Shown: positions 1 through 8,625 of the stretch, one piece after another
How positions within the stretch are numbered: position 1 is the stretch's first letter
How the letters are laid out: each line of letters starts with the position of its first letter
NCBI GenBank assembly: GCA_964624475.1
Contig: CAZUYC010000100.1
Location: 59,545-123,544 of the forward strand
Direction of reading: 5' to 3'
From: CAZUYC01 sp964624475
Lineage (GTDB): Bacteria; Myxococcota_A; UBA9160; SMWR01
DNA length: 64,000 bases
The notes under the pieces: model-generated
What the model was told of the DNA's origin: nothing
Seen by the model: the letters and a program-made list of their open reading frames with translations, nothing else
Database searches by the model: none
Translations under genes and position numbers: made by a program

Positions 1-2
1 CC

Positions 3-1151
3 TTCGTCCGCAGCGGTGCCTCGTTCTACCTGCTCGCGTTCGCGTTGTTCTGGGGCGCGGTCTACTGCACGGTGAGGTACGCCGAGTCCGGGAGCGCCCG
101 ATTCGTCGAGGCCCTCGCGGTCGTCCTCGCGATCTTCGCGCTGAACCCCTACCCGCCGCTGGCCGCGCTCCTGCTCGTGCTGCCCCTCGTCCTCCTGGTC
201 CACGGCCGCCTTCGCGACGCATGGGCGGACCGACAGCTCTATCGCGCCGGAGCGATCGGCATTCTCCTCTTCGGCGGCGCCAGTGTGGCCCTGGCGCTGC
301 TCCACGAGGGCTCGCTCACCGGTTACTTCCAGAAGATCGCCGCATTCCAGGCGGCGCGTGCGCATTCGGTCTCGTTCGGTCAGCTGACGGCCTGGAGCCC
401 GGCCGAGAAGCTCGCAGGCTATGTCCACCAGCACCTCCTCTTCGTCGTGGACGGGCTCGGCGATCCCAGCCGCGAGGATTGGATCTGGACCCTGGGCCGG
501 CCGAGCTTCGCGCTGCTCGCGACGTTGCCGGTCATGGCGGTCGGCGCCGTCGCAGGCCTCCGCGGGCGGGAGCGTCCGACCCGAACCTGTGTCGCCATCC
601 TGGTCGCGACGGGAGCGCTCTTCGCAACCCTCTCCTTCCCCGAGGGCCGCTACCTCCTCCCGCTCGTCCCGTGCTACGCCTTCCTCGCGGTCCGCGGCGC
701 GCGCTCGCTCCTGCCGGGCTCGCAGGCGCGGGAGCTCGCGCTCGGCGTGGCGCTCTCGCTCCTCGCGCTCGACACCGCATCGAGCCTGCGGTCCCACGAG
801 GGGGCAATCCTCGAGCGGTGGGGGCCCTACGATGGGATCCGGGAGGCAGCGCCCGTCCTCCTGGCCGGCTTCGGAGACGAGCCGCTCCTGGTGAGCCTGC
901 CCGGCCCCAAGGCGCCGGAGCCCTCGCTCTACTTCCGCATGGCGATGCCGCCCTCGGCTCGCTGGGTGAGCGCCGCTCGCTTCGAGCGGCAGCTCGCCGG
1001 GCGGGGCTCGGCGGCGCGGCTCGTGGCCGTAGAGTACGCGGAGCGCGAGCCGGAGCTCGAGCGCCTGCGGGGCCTCGGCTTCTCCGAGCTGGACCGCTTC
1101 ACGACCCGGTTCTCCGGCCGTCCCATGCGGATCCTGACGCGGCCGCGATGA
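3..1151 (+). CDS. GT-C type membrane glycosyltransferase-like protein, 5' end outside window
   Basis: The frame is open from the first bases, so the gene is truncated by the window edge; a TTG at 45 is not a credible start because coding potential continues upstream. The visible 382 residues contain about six to eight hydrophobic membrane segments, then a soluble C-terminal part of about 130 residues ending in ILTRPR. This layout (multi-pass N-terminus, small periplasmic C-terminal domain) fits GT39/PMT-like lipid-phosphate-sugar glycosyltransferases, which transfer sugars from polyprenyl carriers on the periplasmic side. The catalytic acidic first loop lies outside the window, so the family call is inferred from topology and from two related neighbours. 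It converges on the next gene with only 5 bases between stops. Confidence 0.7.
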   Translation, partial: FVRSGASFYLLAFALFWGAVYCTVRYAESGSARFVEALAVVLAIFALNPYPPLAALLLVLPLVLLVHGRLRDAWADRQLYRAGAIGILLFGGASVALALLHEGSLTGYFQKIAAFQAARAHSVSFGQLTAWSPAEKLAGYVHQHLLFVVDGLGDPSREDWIWTLGRPSFALLATLPVMAVGAVAGLRGRERPTRTCVAILVATGALFATLSFPEGRYLLPLVPCYAFLAVRGARSLLPGSQARELALGVALSLLALDTASSLRSHEGAILERWGPYDGIREAAPVLLAGFGDEPLLVSLPGPKAPEPSLYFRMAMPPSARWVSAARFERQLAGRGSAARLVAVEYAEREPELERLRGLGFSELDRFTTRFSGRPMRILTRPR

Positions 1152-1156
1152 TCGCA

Positions 1157-2731
1157 TCACTCGCGCCGTGCGTAGGCGCGCAGGCGGGGCGTGTCCTCGA
1201 CCCAGGCATAGTGGGACCAGACCCGCGCGAAGCGCGCATCGCGTTGGAAGAACGCGAGGAGGTCGAAGTCGAGACCATGCAGCGCCCCCTGCCGATGCAG
1301 CGGGACGACGATCAGCTCCGGCCGGTCCCGCTCGAGGTCCTCGACCACCGCCGCGACGACCCGGCGCTCGACCGCGTCGAGACGCTCGCGTCGCTCGCGG
1401 GTCGTCGGCTCGGCGCGCGAACGGATCACCGCCGGGAGCGGCCAGAGGGACGAGAAGCGCGAGGCCCATTCGACGCCGGCGTAGTTGACCACCGGGAAGG
1501 CGGGGGTGAGCGAGAGGGAGATCACCCAGATTGCGCCGCCTCTCCCATGCCGGTCGATCAGGTCCCGGAGCTCGGTCATCGCTCCGCCGCTTCTCGGCCG
1601 CCACTGGAGACGGTTGCGCACGGACGCGCCGATGCCGAGCGGAGCGATGACCAGGAGCACGGCGATGGCCACGAAGGCTCCAGCGCCGGCGGCGGCTGCG
1701 GCAGCGGGCCGGAGCGCGTGGGCCGGCTCGCTCCCTCTCGTCAGGAGACGTACGGCAACAAGGGAAAGGGTCGAGAGCGCCAGCACTCGAAAGGGAAGGC
1801 GGTGGTAGTTCCAGCCGGTTCCGGAGACGAGGTAGGCGCCATAGGCCGCCAGCGTGGCGAGCGCAAGGATCCGTGCCTGGGGCGAGAGCGCGGTGGCCCT
1901 GGGCAGGAGGAAGGGTACCGAGATCGCGGCGGCGAGCAGCAGCAGATCGGACCCCCGCAGGAGGCTCGCCAGGGGGTTCTGATAGGCGCCGTAGGTCTCG
2001 AGCACGAGGGGGAGCGCGAAGCGCAGGTAGTCGGTCTTGAGCCACAGGAGATCGGCCGCAACGGCGAGGCCGAGCGCCGCGAGGGCGGGGCCGGCACCGA
2101 CCCGGAGCCTGCGCTGCGCGCCGAACACGCCGAGCAGGGCGACGAAGGGGACGAGCGCGTACTGCGGTTTGAGCCCCACGGCGAGCCCGGCGAGGAGACC
2201 CGCAGCGATGCTCTCCGGGACCGGTGGCCGGCCGCCGCGCGCACACGCACTTGCGTGCGCGAGGTAGGGCGTCAGGAAGAGCGCGATCAGCTGCTCGCGC
2301 TGCGCGAACTCCCGTCGATCGAGCAAGAGCAGCCAGAAGGCCGCGAAGACGAGCCACCAGCGCGCCGCCGTGCGCTCGCGCCCGGAAAGCCCGACCGCGG
2401 CCAGCCGCGCGCAGAGCGCGATCGACCCCGCAGCGAGCGCGAACACGTACACGCGCAGCGCTGCGATCTCGGATACAGCCAGTGCACGTGCCGCCGCGAC
2501 CACGGGGGAGAGCAGGTAGAGGATCAGAGGCGGATTCGGGTCGACGAAGTCTTCGACGTAGAGGCGGCTTCCGGCGAGCAGCCGCCGCGTGGCGATCAGC
2601 AGCCACCCGGCGTCGGAGCTGAGCGGCTGGGAAGCCTGCACCAGGATCGCGCCGACGAAGACTGCCGCCAGCGCACCCCGGGAAACGGCGGGGTCCTGCA
2701 GCAACGCTGCGCTTCGTTGCAAGAACCTCAT
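1157..2731 (-). CDS. GT39/ArnT-like integral membrane glycosyltransferase
   Basis: 524 residues. ATG at 2731 is preferred over in-frame starts up to 3019 because those would add about 96 low-complexity residues and overlap the divergent gene. Hydrophobic segments run from about residue 12 to 370. The first periplasmic loop has DAGWLL followed by DFVDPNPPLILY, the acidic and Pro-Pro pattern typical of the PMT_2/GT39 group. A soluble C-terminal region of about 130 residues follows. Likely role: transfer of a sugar from a polyprenyl-phosphate donor to an envelope acceptor; donor and acceptor cannot be read from sequence. It diverges from the frameshifted GT-C gene at 2901, leaving about 170 bases for both promoters. 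Presence of three such genes in 4.6 kb suggests a surface-glycan locus continuing upstream. Confidence 0.8.
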   Translation of the reverse strand: MRFLQRSAALLQDPAVSRGALAAVFVGAILVQASQPLSSDAGWLLIATRRLLAGSRLYVEDFVDPNPPLILYLLSPVVAAARALAVSEIAALRVYVFALAAGSIALCARLAAVGLSGRERTAARWWLVFAAFWLLLLDRREFAQREQLIALFLTPYLAHASACARGGRPPVPESIAAGLLAGLAVGLKPQYALVPFVALLGVFGAQRRLRVGAGPALAALGLAVAADLLWLKTDYLRFALPLVLETYGAYQNPLASLLRGSDLLLLAAAISVPFLLPRATALSPQARILALATLAAYGAYLVSGTGWNYHRLPFRVLALSTLSLVAVRLLTRGSEPAHALRPAAAAAAGAGAFVAIAVLLVIAPLGIGASVRNRLQWRPRSGGAMTELRDLIDRHGRGGAIWVISLSLTPAFPVVNYAGVEWASRFSSLWPLPAVIRSRAEPTTRERRERLDAVERRVVAAVVEDLERDRPELIVVPLHRQGALHGLDFDLLAFFQRDARFARVWSHYAWVEDTPRLRAYARRE

Positions 2732-2900
2732 TCGCGATCCAGGCGACAAGGCTGCGGAGGGAATCACAGGACGATGGGCGGCGCTAGCGATCATTGGGAG
2801 CCCACTCGGGGCTCCGGACCGCGCGGCGCTCGTCACGCGCGGTCGCGATCGGAGCGGGCCCGTCTTGACGGCTCGCGGCGGCGCCCGGAGACTGGTGCCG

Positions 2901-4582
2901 ATGCCGCCCTCGCAGGCGAGCTCGTCACCCCCCAGCCGGACGGCGCGCCAGGCGATCCTGCTCGCGATCCTCGCGCTCGCCGCCGGGCTGCGCTTCGCGG
3001 GGCTCGGCTTCGGCCTCACGCCGCCCGCCGCCGGCCCCGTGATCCACCCCCTCGCTCGCCCCGACGAGCAGTACGTGTGGAACCTCGGCGCCGGAATCCT
3101 CGCGGGCGACCCGAACCCGCACTTCTTCCTGTACCCGAGCCTCTACCTCTACGTCCTCGCCGCCGCCGACGTCGTCTACGTGGCCGTGGCGTCGCTCGCG
3201 TCCGATTCGCGCGCCGCCGTCGAGGCCGCCCTCGTGAGCGATCCCCGGCCGCTGATCCTGATCGACCGCGGGATCGTCGCCACGATCGGCGCGCTCACCG
3301 CGCTGCTCGTGTACCGGGTGGCGGCCGAGGCCTTCGGGCGCCTGGCGGGGGGCTCGTGGCGGCGTGGCTGCTCGCCGTGGCCCACCTCCACGTGCGCGAT
3401 TCCCATTTCGGCGTGACCGACGTGCCGCTGACGGCGCTCGTCTGCGCAGCCCTCTTGCAGGCGCTCCGCATCCAGTCGCGGGGCCTCCCGCGCGACTACG
3501 TCCGCGCGGGCCTGCTGATCGGCCTCGCGGTCTCGACCAAGTACTCGGGAGCGGCGCTCCTCGTGCCCCTGGTCGTCGCGCACGCGCTCGGCCGCCGGGA
3601 GGGGGCACGGTCCACCGCGTCGTTCGCGCGGGCGCTCGCCCTCGTCCCCATCGGCTTCCTGCTCGGGACTCCCTTCGCGGCGCTGGCATGGAGCGAGTTC
3701 CGAGAGGGGGTGGCGGCGCAGCTCGGGGCGCAGGCAAGCGAATCCTGGCGAGGCGTCGCTCTCGGACCGGGGTGGTGGCGCCACCTGAGCTTCAACCTGT
3801 GGTGGGGGCTCGGGCCCGCGCTGCTCGTGGCCGGGCTCGCGGGCTGGATCCCGGCGCTGCGGCGTTCGTTCCGCCCCTCGCTCGTGCTGCTCGCCTTCGC
3901 CGCGGCGTATTCGCTCTTCTTCAGCGGCGGCTCGCTCGTCTTCGCGCGCTATGCGATCCCGCTGGTGCCGATCCTGTGCATCGGCGCCGCGGCCCTCGTG
4001 GTCGCCGTGGCGGAGCGCCTCCCGCGCCTGCGCGTCGCGGCTGCGTTCGGCCTGGCGTTTGCGGTCGCGCTCCCCTCGCTGCGGGCGTCGATCGCGTTCG
4101 ACCGACTGATCGCGCGGGAGGACAGCCGCGTCCTCGCCGCTCGCTGGCTCGAGGCCCACGTCGGGCCGGGCGATGGCGTGCTCCTCGTCGGGGACGTGTT
4201 CGGCGATCCGGCCACCTTCTTCGAGGGCCGCCTGGCCTACGATCCCTATGCGTGGCCGCCCGCGGCATGGTCGGGGCGCATCGCGCTTCCCCGCGGCCGG
4301 CCGTATCGGCGGGCGCACAACGAGCACGACCCGCAGCTCGACGCGGCACTCGCCGACCCGCGCGTGCGCTGGGCCGTGGTCGCGCAGTCTCCGCTCGCGG
4401 CCTACGGCCCGGGGCACCCGCTGCGGGCTCGCCTGCACGGCTTCCGACGCGTAGCGATGATCGAGGGGGTCGGTGGGCACCCCGACCTGCGCTTCGATCT
4501 CCAGGACGCCTTCTACGCGCCGCTCTCCGGCGCGAACGAGGCCGTTCGTCCGGGTCCGAACTTCTACGTCTACGCGCGCTAG
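2901..4582 (+). pseudogene. GT39-like glycosyltransferase split by a one-base frameshift
   Basis: Two reading frames together give one intact-looking protein of about 560 residues. The N-terminal half reads from ATG 2901 (ILLAILALAAGLRFAG, then the acidic loop LARPDEQYVWN), up to about 3345. The rest reads in the next frame from about 3350 (LVAAWLLAVAHLHVRDSHFG) to the stop at 4582. The switch lies in a run of six G at 3347-3352. Seven G would restore RLAGGLVAAW in a single frame. This is either a sequencing or assembly homopolymer error or a recent real mutation. The protein has about ten membrane segments plus a C-terminal soluble domain and fits the GT39 family. If the G run is an error, treat it as a functional CDS. 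Confidence 0.8.
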
Positions 4583-4605
4583 GAATCCGACGGGAAGACC
4601 TCGGG

Positions 4606-6147
4606 CTACAGCGCGACCTCGACGAGGCGCGGGCCCGGCTCCGCGAAGGCGATGCGGAGCTCGGCCGAGAGCGCCTCGACGGTCGCCGCGCGCGCGGCGG
4701 GGACGCCGAACGAGCGGGCGAGGGCGACCCAGTCGATCGCGGGCGGCGCGAGCTGCGTGAGCTCGCGCGCCGCCGGACCGGGCTCGGCGATGCCGGCGCG
4801 CGCCAGCTCGATCTGGAGGATCCGGTAGCGGTGGTTCGCGCAGAGCAGGACCACGACGTCGAGCCCCTCGCGCGCGAGCGTCCAGAGCGCCTGCACGGTG
4901 TAGAGCGCGCTTCCGTCCGCCTGGAGGGCGATCACCTTGCGCCCGGGGCAGGCGAGCGCGGCGCCGGCCGCGCAGGGGAGGCCCTGGCCGATCGCGCCGC
5001 CGGTGAGCGAGAGGTAGCTGTGCGGCGGCGCGGCCTCGGCGGCGAGGAAGTGCGGGAGGCCGCTGGTCGCGCCCTCGTCGACCACGATCGCGCCCTCCGG
5101 CTGGAGCGCGGCGAGGACGGCGCCGAGGTTCCTGGGATCGAGCGCGCCCGCCGCCGGCGCGGGCGTCGCGGGAGCGTCGGGCGCGGCGGGTGCGCGACCG
5201 CTCGCGCCGAGCGCGTCGGCGAGGGCGGCGAGCGCGGCCACCGCGTCGTCCTCGGGCGCCGCGAGCGGGACGAGGGCGCCGGGCGGCGCGAGGCGGCTGC
5301 GCCCGTCCGAGTAGCCGAAGAAGGCCACCGGCTCGCGCGCTCCCGCGAGCACGACCGTGTCGCAGGCCGTGAGCGCCTCGGCGGCCTGCTCGGGGAAGTA
5401 GGGAAGCCGCTCGATCCGCGGGAGCCCGCGCCCGCGCTCGAGCCGGGCCGGGAAGGTTTCGCACCAGAGCCGCGCCCCACTCGCGGCCGCGACGCGCGCT
5501 GCGGCGCGCAGACCTTCGACCCCGAGGGCCTCCCCACCGAGCAGGAGCGCCGGCGCGCGGGCCGCGCGCAGGCGGCCCGCCGTCGCCTCCACGTGTCGCC
5601 CGGGCCCGCGCGGGGCGGGCCGGCGCGAGAGGGACGCCGGGCCTTCGGCCGGCTCCCACTGGCAGTCGGCGGGGACGATCAGCGTGGCCACGCGGCCCGG
5701 GGGGCCGCTCGCCGCGGCGAGCGCGGCGGCGAAGTCGCGCGCGAGCTCGAAGGCCGCGCGGCTCCGGCGCACGAAGCCCGAGACCGGCGCGGCCAGCGAC
5801 TCGATGTCGGAGCTGAGCGGCGCGTCGAATGGGAGGTGCCAGCTCGCGTGGTCGCCGACCAGGTTCACGACGGGCGAGCGCGCGCGCCGCGCGTTGTGCA
5901 GGTTCGCGAGCCCGTTGGCCAGACCGGGCCCGAGGTGGAGCAGCACGAGCGCGGGGCGCCCCGTCATGCGGGCGTAGCCGTCGGCCGCGCCGGTGCACAC
6001 GCCCTCGAAGAGCCCGAGCACAGGCCGCACGCCGGGGACGGCGTCGAGCGCGGCGACGAGCGGCATCTCGGTCGTGCCGGGGTTCGCGAAGCAGATCTCG
6101 ACCCCGGCGGCGACCGCCGTCCGCACGAGGCTCTCGGCGCCGTTCAT
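4606..6147 (-). CDS. ilvX: IlvX-like thiamine-diphosphate enzyme (acetolactate synthase large-subunit family)
   Basis: 513 residues from ATG 6147 (MNGAESLVRTAVAAGVEICF). The N-terminal pyrimidine-binding domain shows FANPGTTEM and LFEGVCTGAADGYARMTG, with the conserved catalytic Glu; LHLGPGLANGLANLHNARRA follows. The C-terminal PP domain has TGGAIGQGLPCAAGAA and the Mg-ThDP motif LQADGSALY with a following Asn (CANHRY). From memory, the protein is close to actinobacterial IlvX proteins over its whole length. These are related to acetolactate synthase and benzoylformate decarboxylase, but their true substrate is unsettled. No regulatory small subunit lies nearby, so a branched-chain biosynthetic role is not shown. 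Divergent from hppA across a 432-base spacer filled with repeats. Confidence 0.88.
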   Translation of the reverse strand: MNGAESLVRTAVAAGVEICFANPGTTEMPLVAALDAVPGVRPVLGLFEGVCTGAADGYARMTGRPALVLLHLGPGLANGLANLHNARRARSPVVNLVGDHASWHLPFDAPLSSDIESLAAPVSGFVRRSRAAFELARDFAAALAAASGPPGRVATLIVPADCQWEPAEGPASLSRRPAPRGPGRHVEATAGRLRAARAPALLLGGEALGVEGLRAAARVAAASGARLWCETFPARLERGRGLPRIERLPYFPEQAAEALTACDTVVLAGAREPVAFFGYSDGRSRLAPPGALVPLAAPEDDAVAALAALADALGASGRAPAAPDAPATPAPAAGALDPRNLGAVLAALQPEGAIVVDEGATSGLPHFLAAEAAPPHSYLSLTGGAIGQGLPCAAGAALACPGRKVIALQADGSALYTVQALWTLAREGLDVVVLLCANHRYRILQIELARAGIAEPGPAARELTQLAPPAIDWVALARSFGVPAARAATVEALSAELRIAFAEPGPRLVEVAL

Positions 6148-6164
6148 GCTCTCCCTCCTGGCTC

Positions 6165-6388
6165 GATGAACTTCGCTCGCCTTTGGCTCGCTGCGCGCGC
6201 CTTCGGCGCTTGCTCGATCCCGGTCCGATGAAGCTTCGCTCGCCTTTGGCTCGCTGCGCGCGCCTTCGGCGCTTGCTCGCCTCCCGGTCCGATGAAGCTT
6301 CGCTCGCCTTTGGCTCGCTGCGCGCGCCTTCGGCGCTTGCCTCCCGGTCCGATGAGCTTCGCGCGCCTTCGGCGCTTGCTCGAGTCGG
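6165..6388 (-). repeat. Four tandem copies of the dispersed GC-rich repeat
   Basis: Units begin at 6165, 6227, 6291 and 6351 (62, 64, 60 and about 38 bases); the last is internally shortened. Each starts GATGA(A)GCTTCG and contains GGCTCGCTGCGCGCGCC and CTTCGGCGCTTGC. The units are nearly identical, which indicates recent amplification. CTTCGGCG-type short stems occur in each unit. The block fills the divergent region between ilvX and hppA. Single copies of the same sequence occur elsewhere in the window in either orientation. There are no unique spacers, so it is not a CRISPR array. The rest of the 6148-6579 gap shows no gene. Confidence 0.9.
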
Positions 6389-6579
6389 CCTCCTGGAAGC
6401 CCGCCCGGGGCGGCCGGGCCGCTCGGAGAGCGGCTCCCCGACACTGGACGATCCGGGGCGGGACGTCTAGCTTCCCGCCGCCCCTGGGCGGCCGGGGCGG
6501 AGCGGCCCGCGGGGAGCCCCCGGCGGCGACCCCGCTGCGCGCCTCGAATCGCGAGCGACCCCCCCCCGGAGAAGCCCAC

Positions 6580-8625
6580 ATGCCCACCGCAGCCATCGCC
6601 CTGCTCGCCGGCCTCGTGGCCGTCGCCGCGGGCTTCGGTCTCTACCGGCGCGTGCTCGCGGCCCCGGCGCGCAACCCCCGCGCGAACGAGATCGCCGAGG
6701 CGATCCGCACCGGCGCGAACGCCTTCCTGCGGCGACAGTACCGGACGGTCGCGATGGTCGGCGTCCCGATCTTTCTCGGGGTCGGGGTCGCGCTCGGCTG
6801 GTGGACGGCCGCGGGCTTCGCCCTCGGCGCGCTGGCGAGCGCGGCCGCGGGCTTCGTCGGCATGAGCGTCTCGGTGCGCGCCAACGTGCGGGTGGCCGAG
6901 GCCGCCGCCTCGGGCTTCCGCCGCGCCTTCGGCCTCGCCTACCAGGGCGGCGCCGTGACCGGTCTCATGGTGGTGGGGTTCGGGCTGGTCTCGCTCTCGG
7001 CCCTGGTGATCGCGATGCAGCAGGCCGGCTTCGAGAAGCCGGACGCGCTCGTCGGCCTCGCCTTCGGCGGCTCGCTGATCTCCGTCTTCGCCCGTCTGGG
7101 CGGCGGGATCTACACCAAGGGCGCCGACATCGGCGCCGACCTCGTCGGCAAGCTCGAGGCGAACATCCCCGAGGACGATCCGCGCAACCCGGCCGTGATC
7201 GCCGACAACGTGGGCGACAACGTCGGCGACTGCGCCGGCATGGCCGCCGACCTCTTCGAGACCTACGCCGTGACGGCGGCGGCGGCGATGCTGCTCGCGC
7301 ACATCATCTTCCCCGGCGACTCGACCATGTTCCTCTACCCGCTCGCCATCGGCGCCACGAGCATCGTCGGCACGCTGGTGGCGATCCCCTTCGTGCGCGT
7401 GGGCGAGCCGGCGCCCGGCGAGCGGCCCCCCGTGATGCGCGCGATGTACGTCGGCCTCGCCGTGGCGGCGATCGTCGCGATGGCCGGGCTCGCGCTCGTG
7501 AACCAGGCGACCGTCTTCCCGGCGACGGATGCGACGGGCCGCGCGCTCTCGGGCATGGCGCTCTGGCTCTGCGCCGGCGCCGGCATGCTCGTGACCGGCG
7601 CGATGATGTGGATCACCGACGTCTACACCGGCGGGGGCTCGCCCTACGTCGAGAAGATCGCGAGGGCCAGCGAGGGCGGGCACGCGACCAACATCATCAG
7701 CGGGCTCGCGGTCGGGATGCAGGCCACGGCCGTCCCGGTGATCGCGATCGTGGCGGCGATGGTCGGCTGCTTTGAGCTCGCGGGTCTCTACGGCGTCGGC
7801 ATCGCCGCCATGAGCATGCTCTCGCTGGCGGGCAGCGTGGTCGCGATCGACGCCTACGGCCCGATCACCGACAACGCGGGCGGGATCGCCGAGATGGCCG
7901 AGATGGGCGACCAGGTCCGCGCGGTGACCGACCCGCTCGACGCCGTCGGCAACACCACGAAGGCCGTGACCAAGGGCTACGCGATCGCCTCGGCCGGCCT
8001 CGCGACGGTGGTGCTCTTCGCGACCTACCTCGAGGACCTGCGCAAGCTCGGCGGCGGCCGGGCCCTGACCGACTTCGACCTCGGCAACGTGCTCGTGCTC
8101 GCCGGCCTCTTCGTCGGCGCGATGATCCCGTTCGTCTTCGCCTCGCTCGCCATGGACGCGGTCGGGGTGGCGGGGCGCAAGGTGGTGGACGAGGTGCGGC
8201 GCCAGTTCAAGGAGATTCCGGGGATCATGGACGGAAGCGCCCGTCCCGACTACGGAACCTGCGTCGACATCGTGACGAAGGAGGCGCTCCGCCAGATGAT
8301 CGCGCCAGCGCTGATCCCGATCCTGGTCCCGATCGCGGTCGGGCTCTTCCTCGGCGCCCAGGCGCTCGGGGGGCTGCTCATCGGCTCGATCGTCTCGGGC
8401 CTGTGCGTGGCCATCTCGATGACGACCGGCGGCGCGGCCTGGGACAACGCCAAGAAGTTCATCGAGGCCGGCGCGCTCGGCGGCAAGGGCTCGGACGCCC
8501 ACAAGGCGGCCGTCACGGGCGACACGGTGGGCGACCCCTACAAGGACACGGCGGGACCCGCGATCAACCCGATGCTCAAGGTGATCAACATCGTCGCGCT
8601 GCTGATCATCCCCTTCCTGGGATAG
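6580..8625 (+). CDS. hppA: Membrane-bound proton-translocating pyrophosphatase, K+-independent type
   Basis: 681 residues, ATG 6580, with a GGAG 9-13 bases upstream. It couples hydrolysis of pyrophosphate to ion pumping across the inner membrane. About 16 membrane segments are present. The substrate-binding loop reads GADIGADLVGKLE followed by DDPRNPAVIADNVGDNVGD, the family signature with Asp ladders for Mg-PPi. The C-terminal loop has DNAGGIAEMAEM and near the end DTVGDPYKDTAGP. The K+ dependence position reads GNTTKA with Lys, as in Rhodospirillum-type K+-independent H+-PPases; K+-dependent enzymes have Ala there. A downstream amino-acid permease frame overlaps its stop, suggesting coupled expression, perhaps energising import. 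Confidence 0.96.
   Translation: MPTAAIALLAGLVAVAAGFGLYRRVLAAPARNPRANEIAEAIRTGANAFLRRQYRTVAMVGVPIFLGVGVALGWWTAAGFALGALASAAAGFVGMSVSVRANVRVAEAAASGFRRAFGLAYQGGAVTGLMVVGFGLVSLSALVIAMQQAGFEKPDALVGLAFGGSLISVFARLGGGIYTKGADIGADLVGKLEANIPEDDPRNPAVIADNVGDNVGDCAGMAADLFETYAVTAAAAMLLAHIIFPGDSTMFLYPLAIGATSIVGTLVAIPFVRVGEPAPGERPPVMRAMYVGLAVAAIVAMAGLALVNQATVFPATDATGRALSGMALWLCAGAGMLVTGAMMWITDVYTGGGSPYVEKIARASEGGHATNIISGLAVGMQATAVPVIAIVAAMVGCFELAGLYGVGIAAMSMLSLAGSVVAIDAYGPITDNAGGIAEMAEMGDQVRAVTDPLDAVGNTTKAVTKGYAIASAGLATVVLFATYLEDLRKLGGGRALTDFDLGNVLVLAGLFVGAMIPFVFASLAMDAVGVAGRKVVDEVRRQFKEIPGIMDGSARPDYGTCVDIVTKEALRQMIAPALIPILVPIAVGLFLGAQALGGLLIGSIVSGLCVAISMTTGGAAWDNAKKFIEAGALGGKGSDAHKAAVTGDTVGDPYKDTAGPAINPMLKVINIVALLIIPFLG

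Noticed and set aside
45..47. TTG at 45 as the start of the first gene
   Set aside because: Coding sequence in the same frame continues upstream to the window edge, so the gene is simply truncated.
3176..5998. Long open frames opposite or overlapping real genes (for example 3176-5998 minus, 46588-48864 plus, 52990-55881 plus, 58785-63536 plus, 4606-8502 minus beyond 6147)
   Set aside because: They are shadows expected in very GC-rich DNA where stops are rare. Translations are Arg/Ala/Gly-rich without domain motifs, and each lies over a gene with clear family motifs.
6165..6388. CRISPR array
   Set aside because: Units are contiguous copies with no unique spacers, the repeat is not CRISPR-like in structure, and no cas gene is present.
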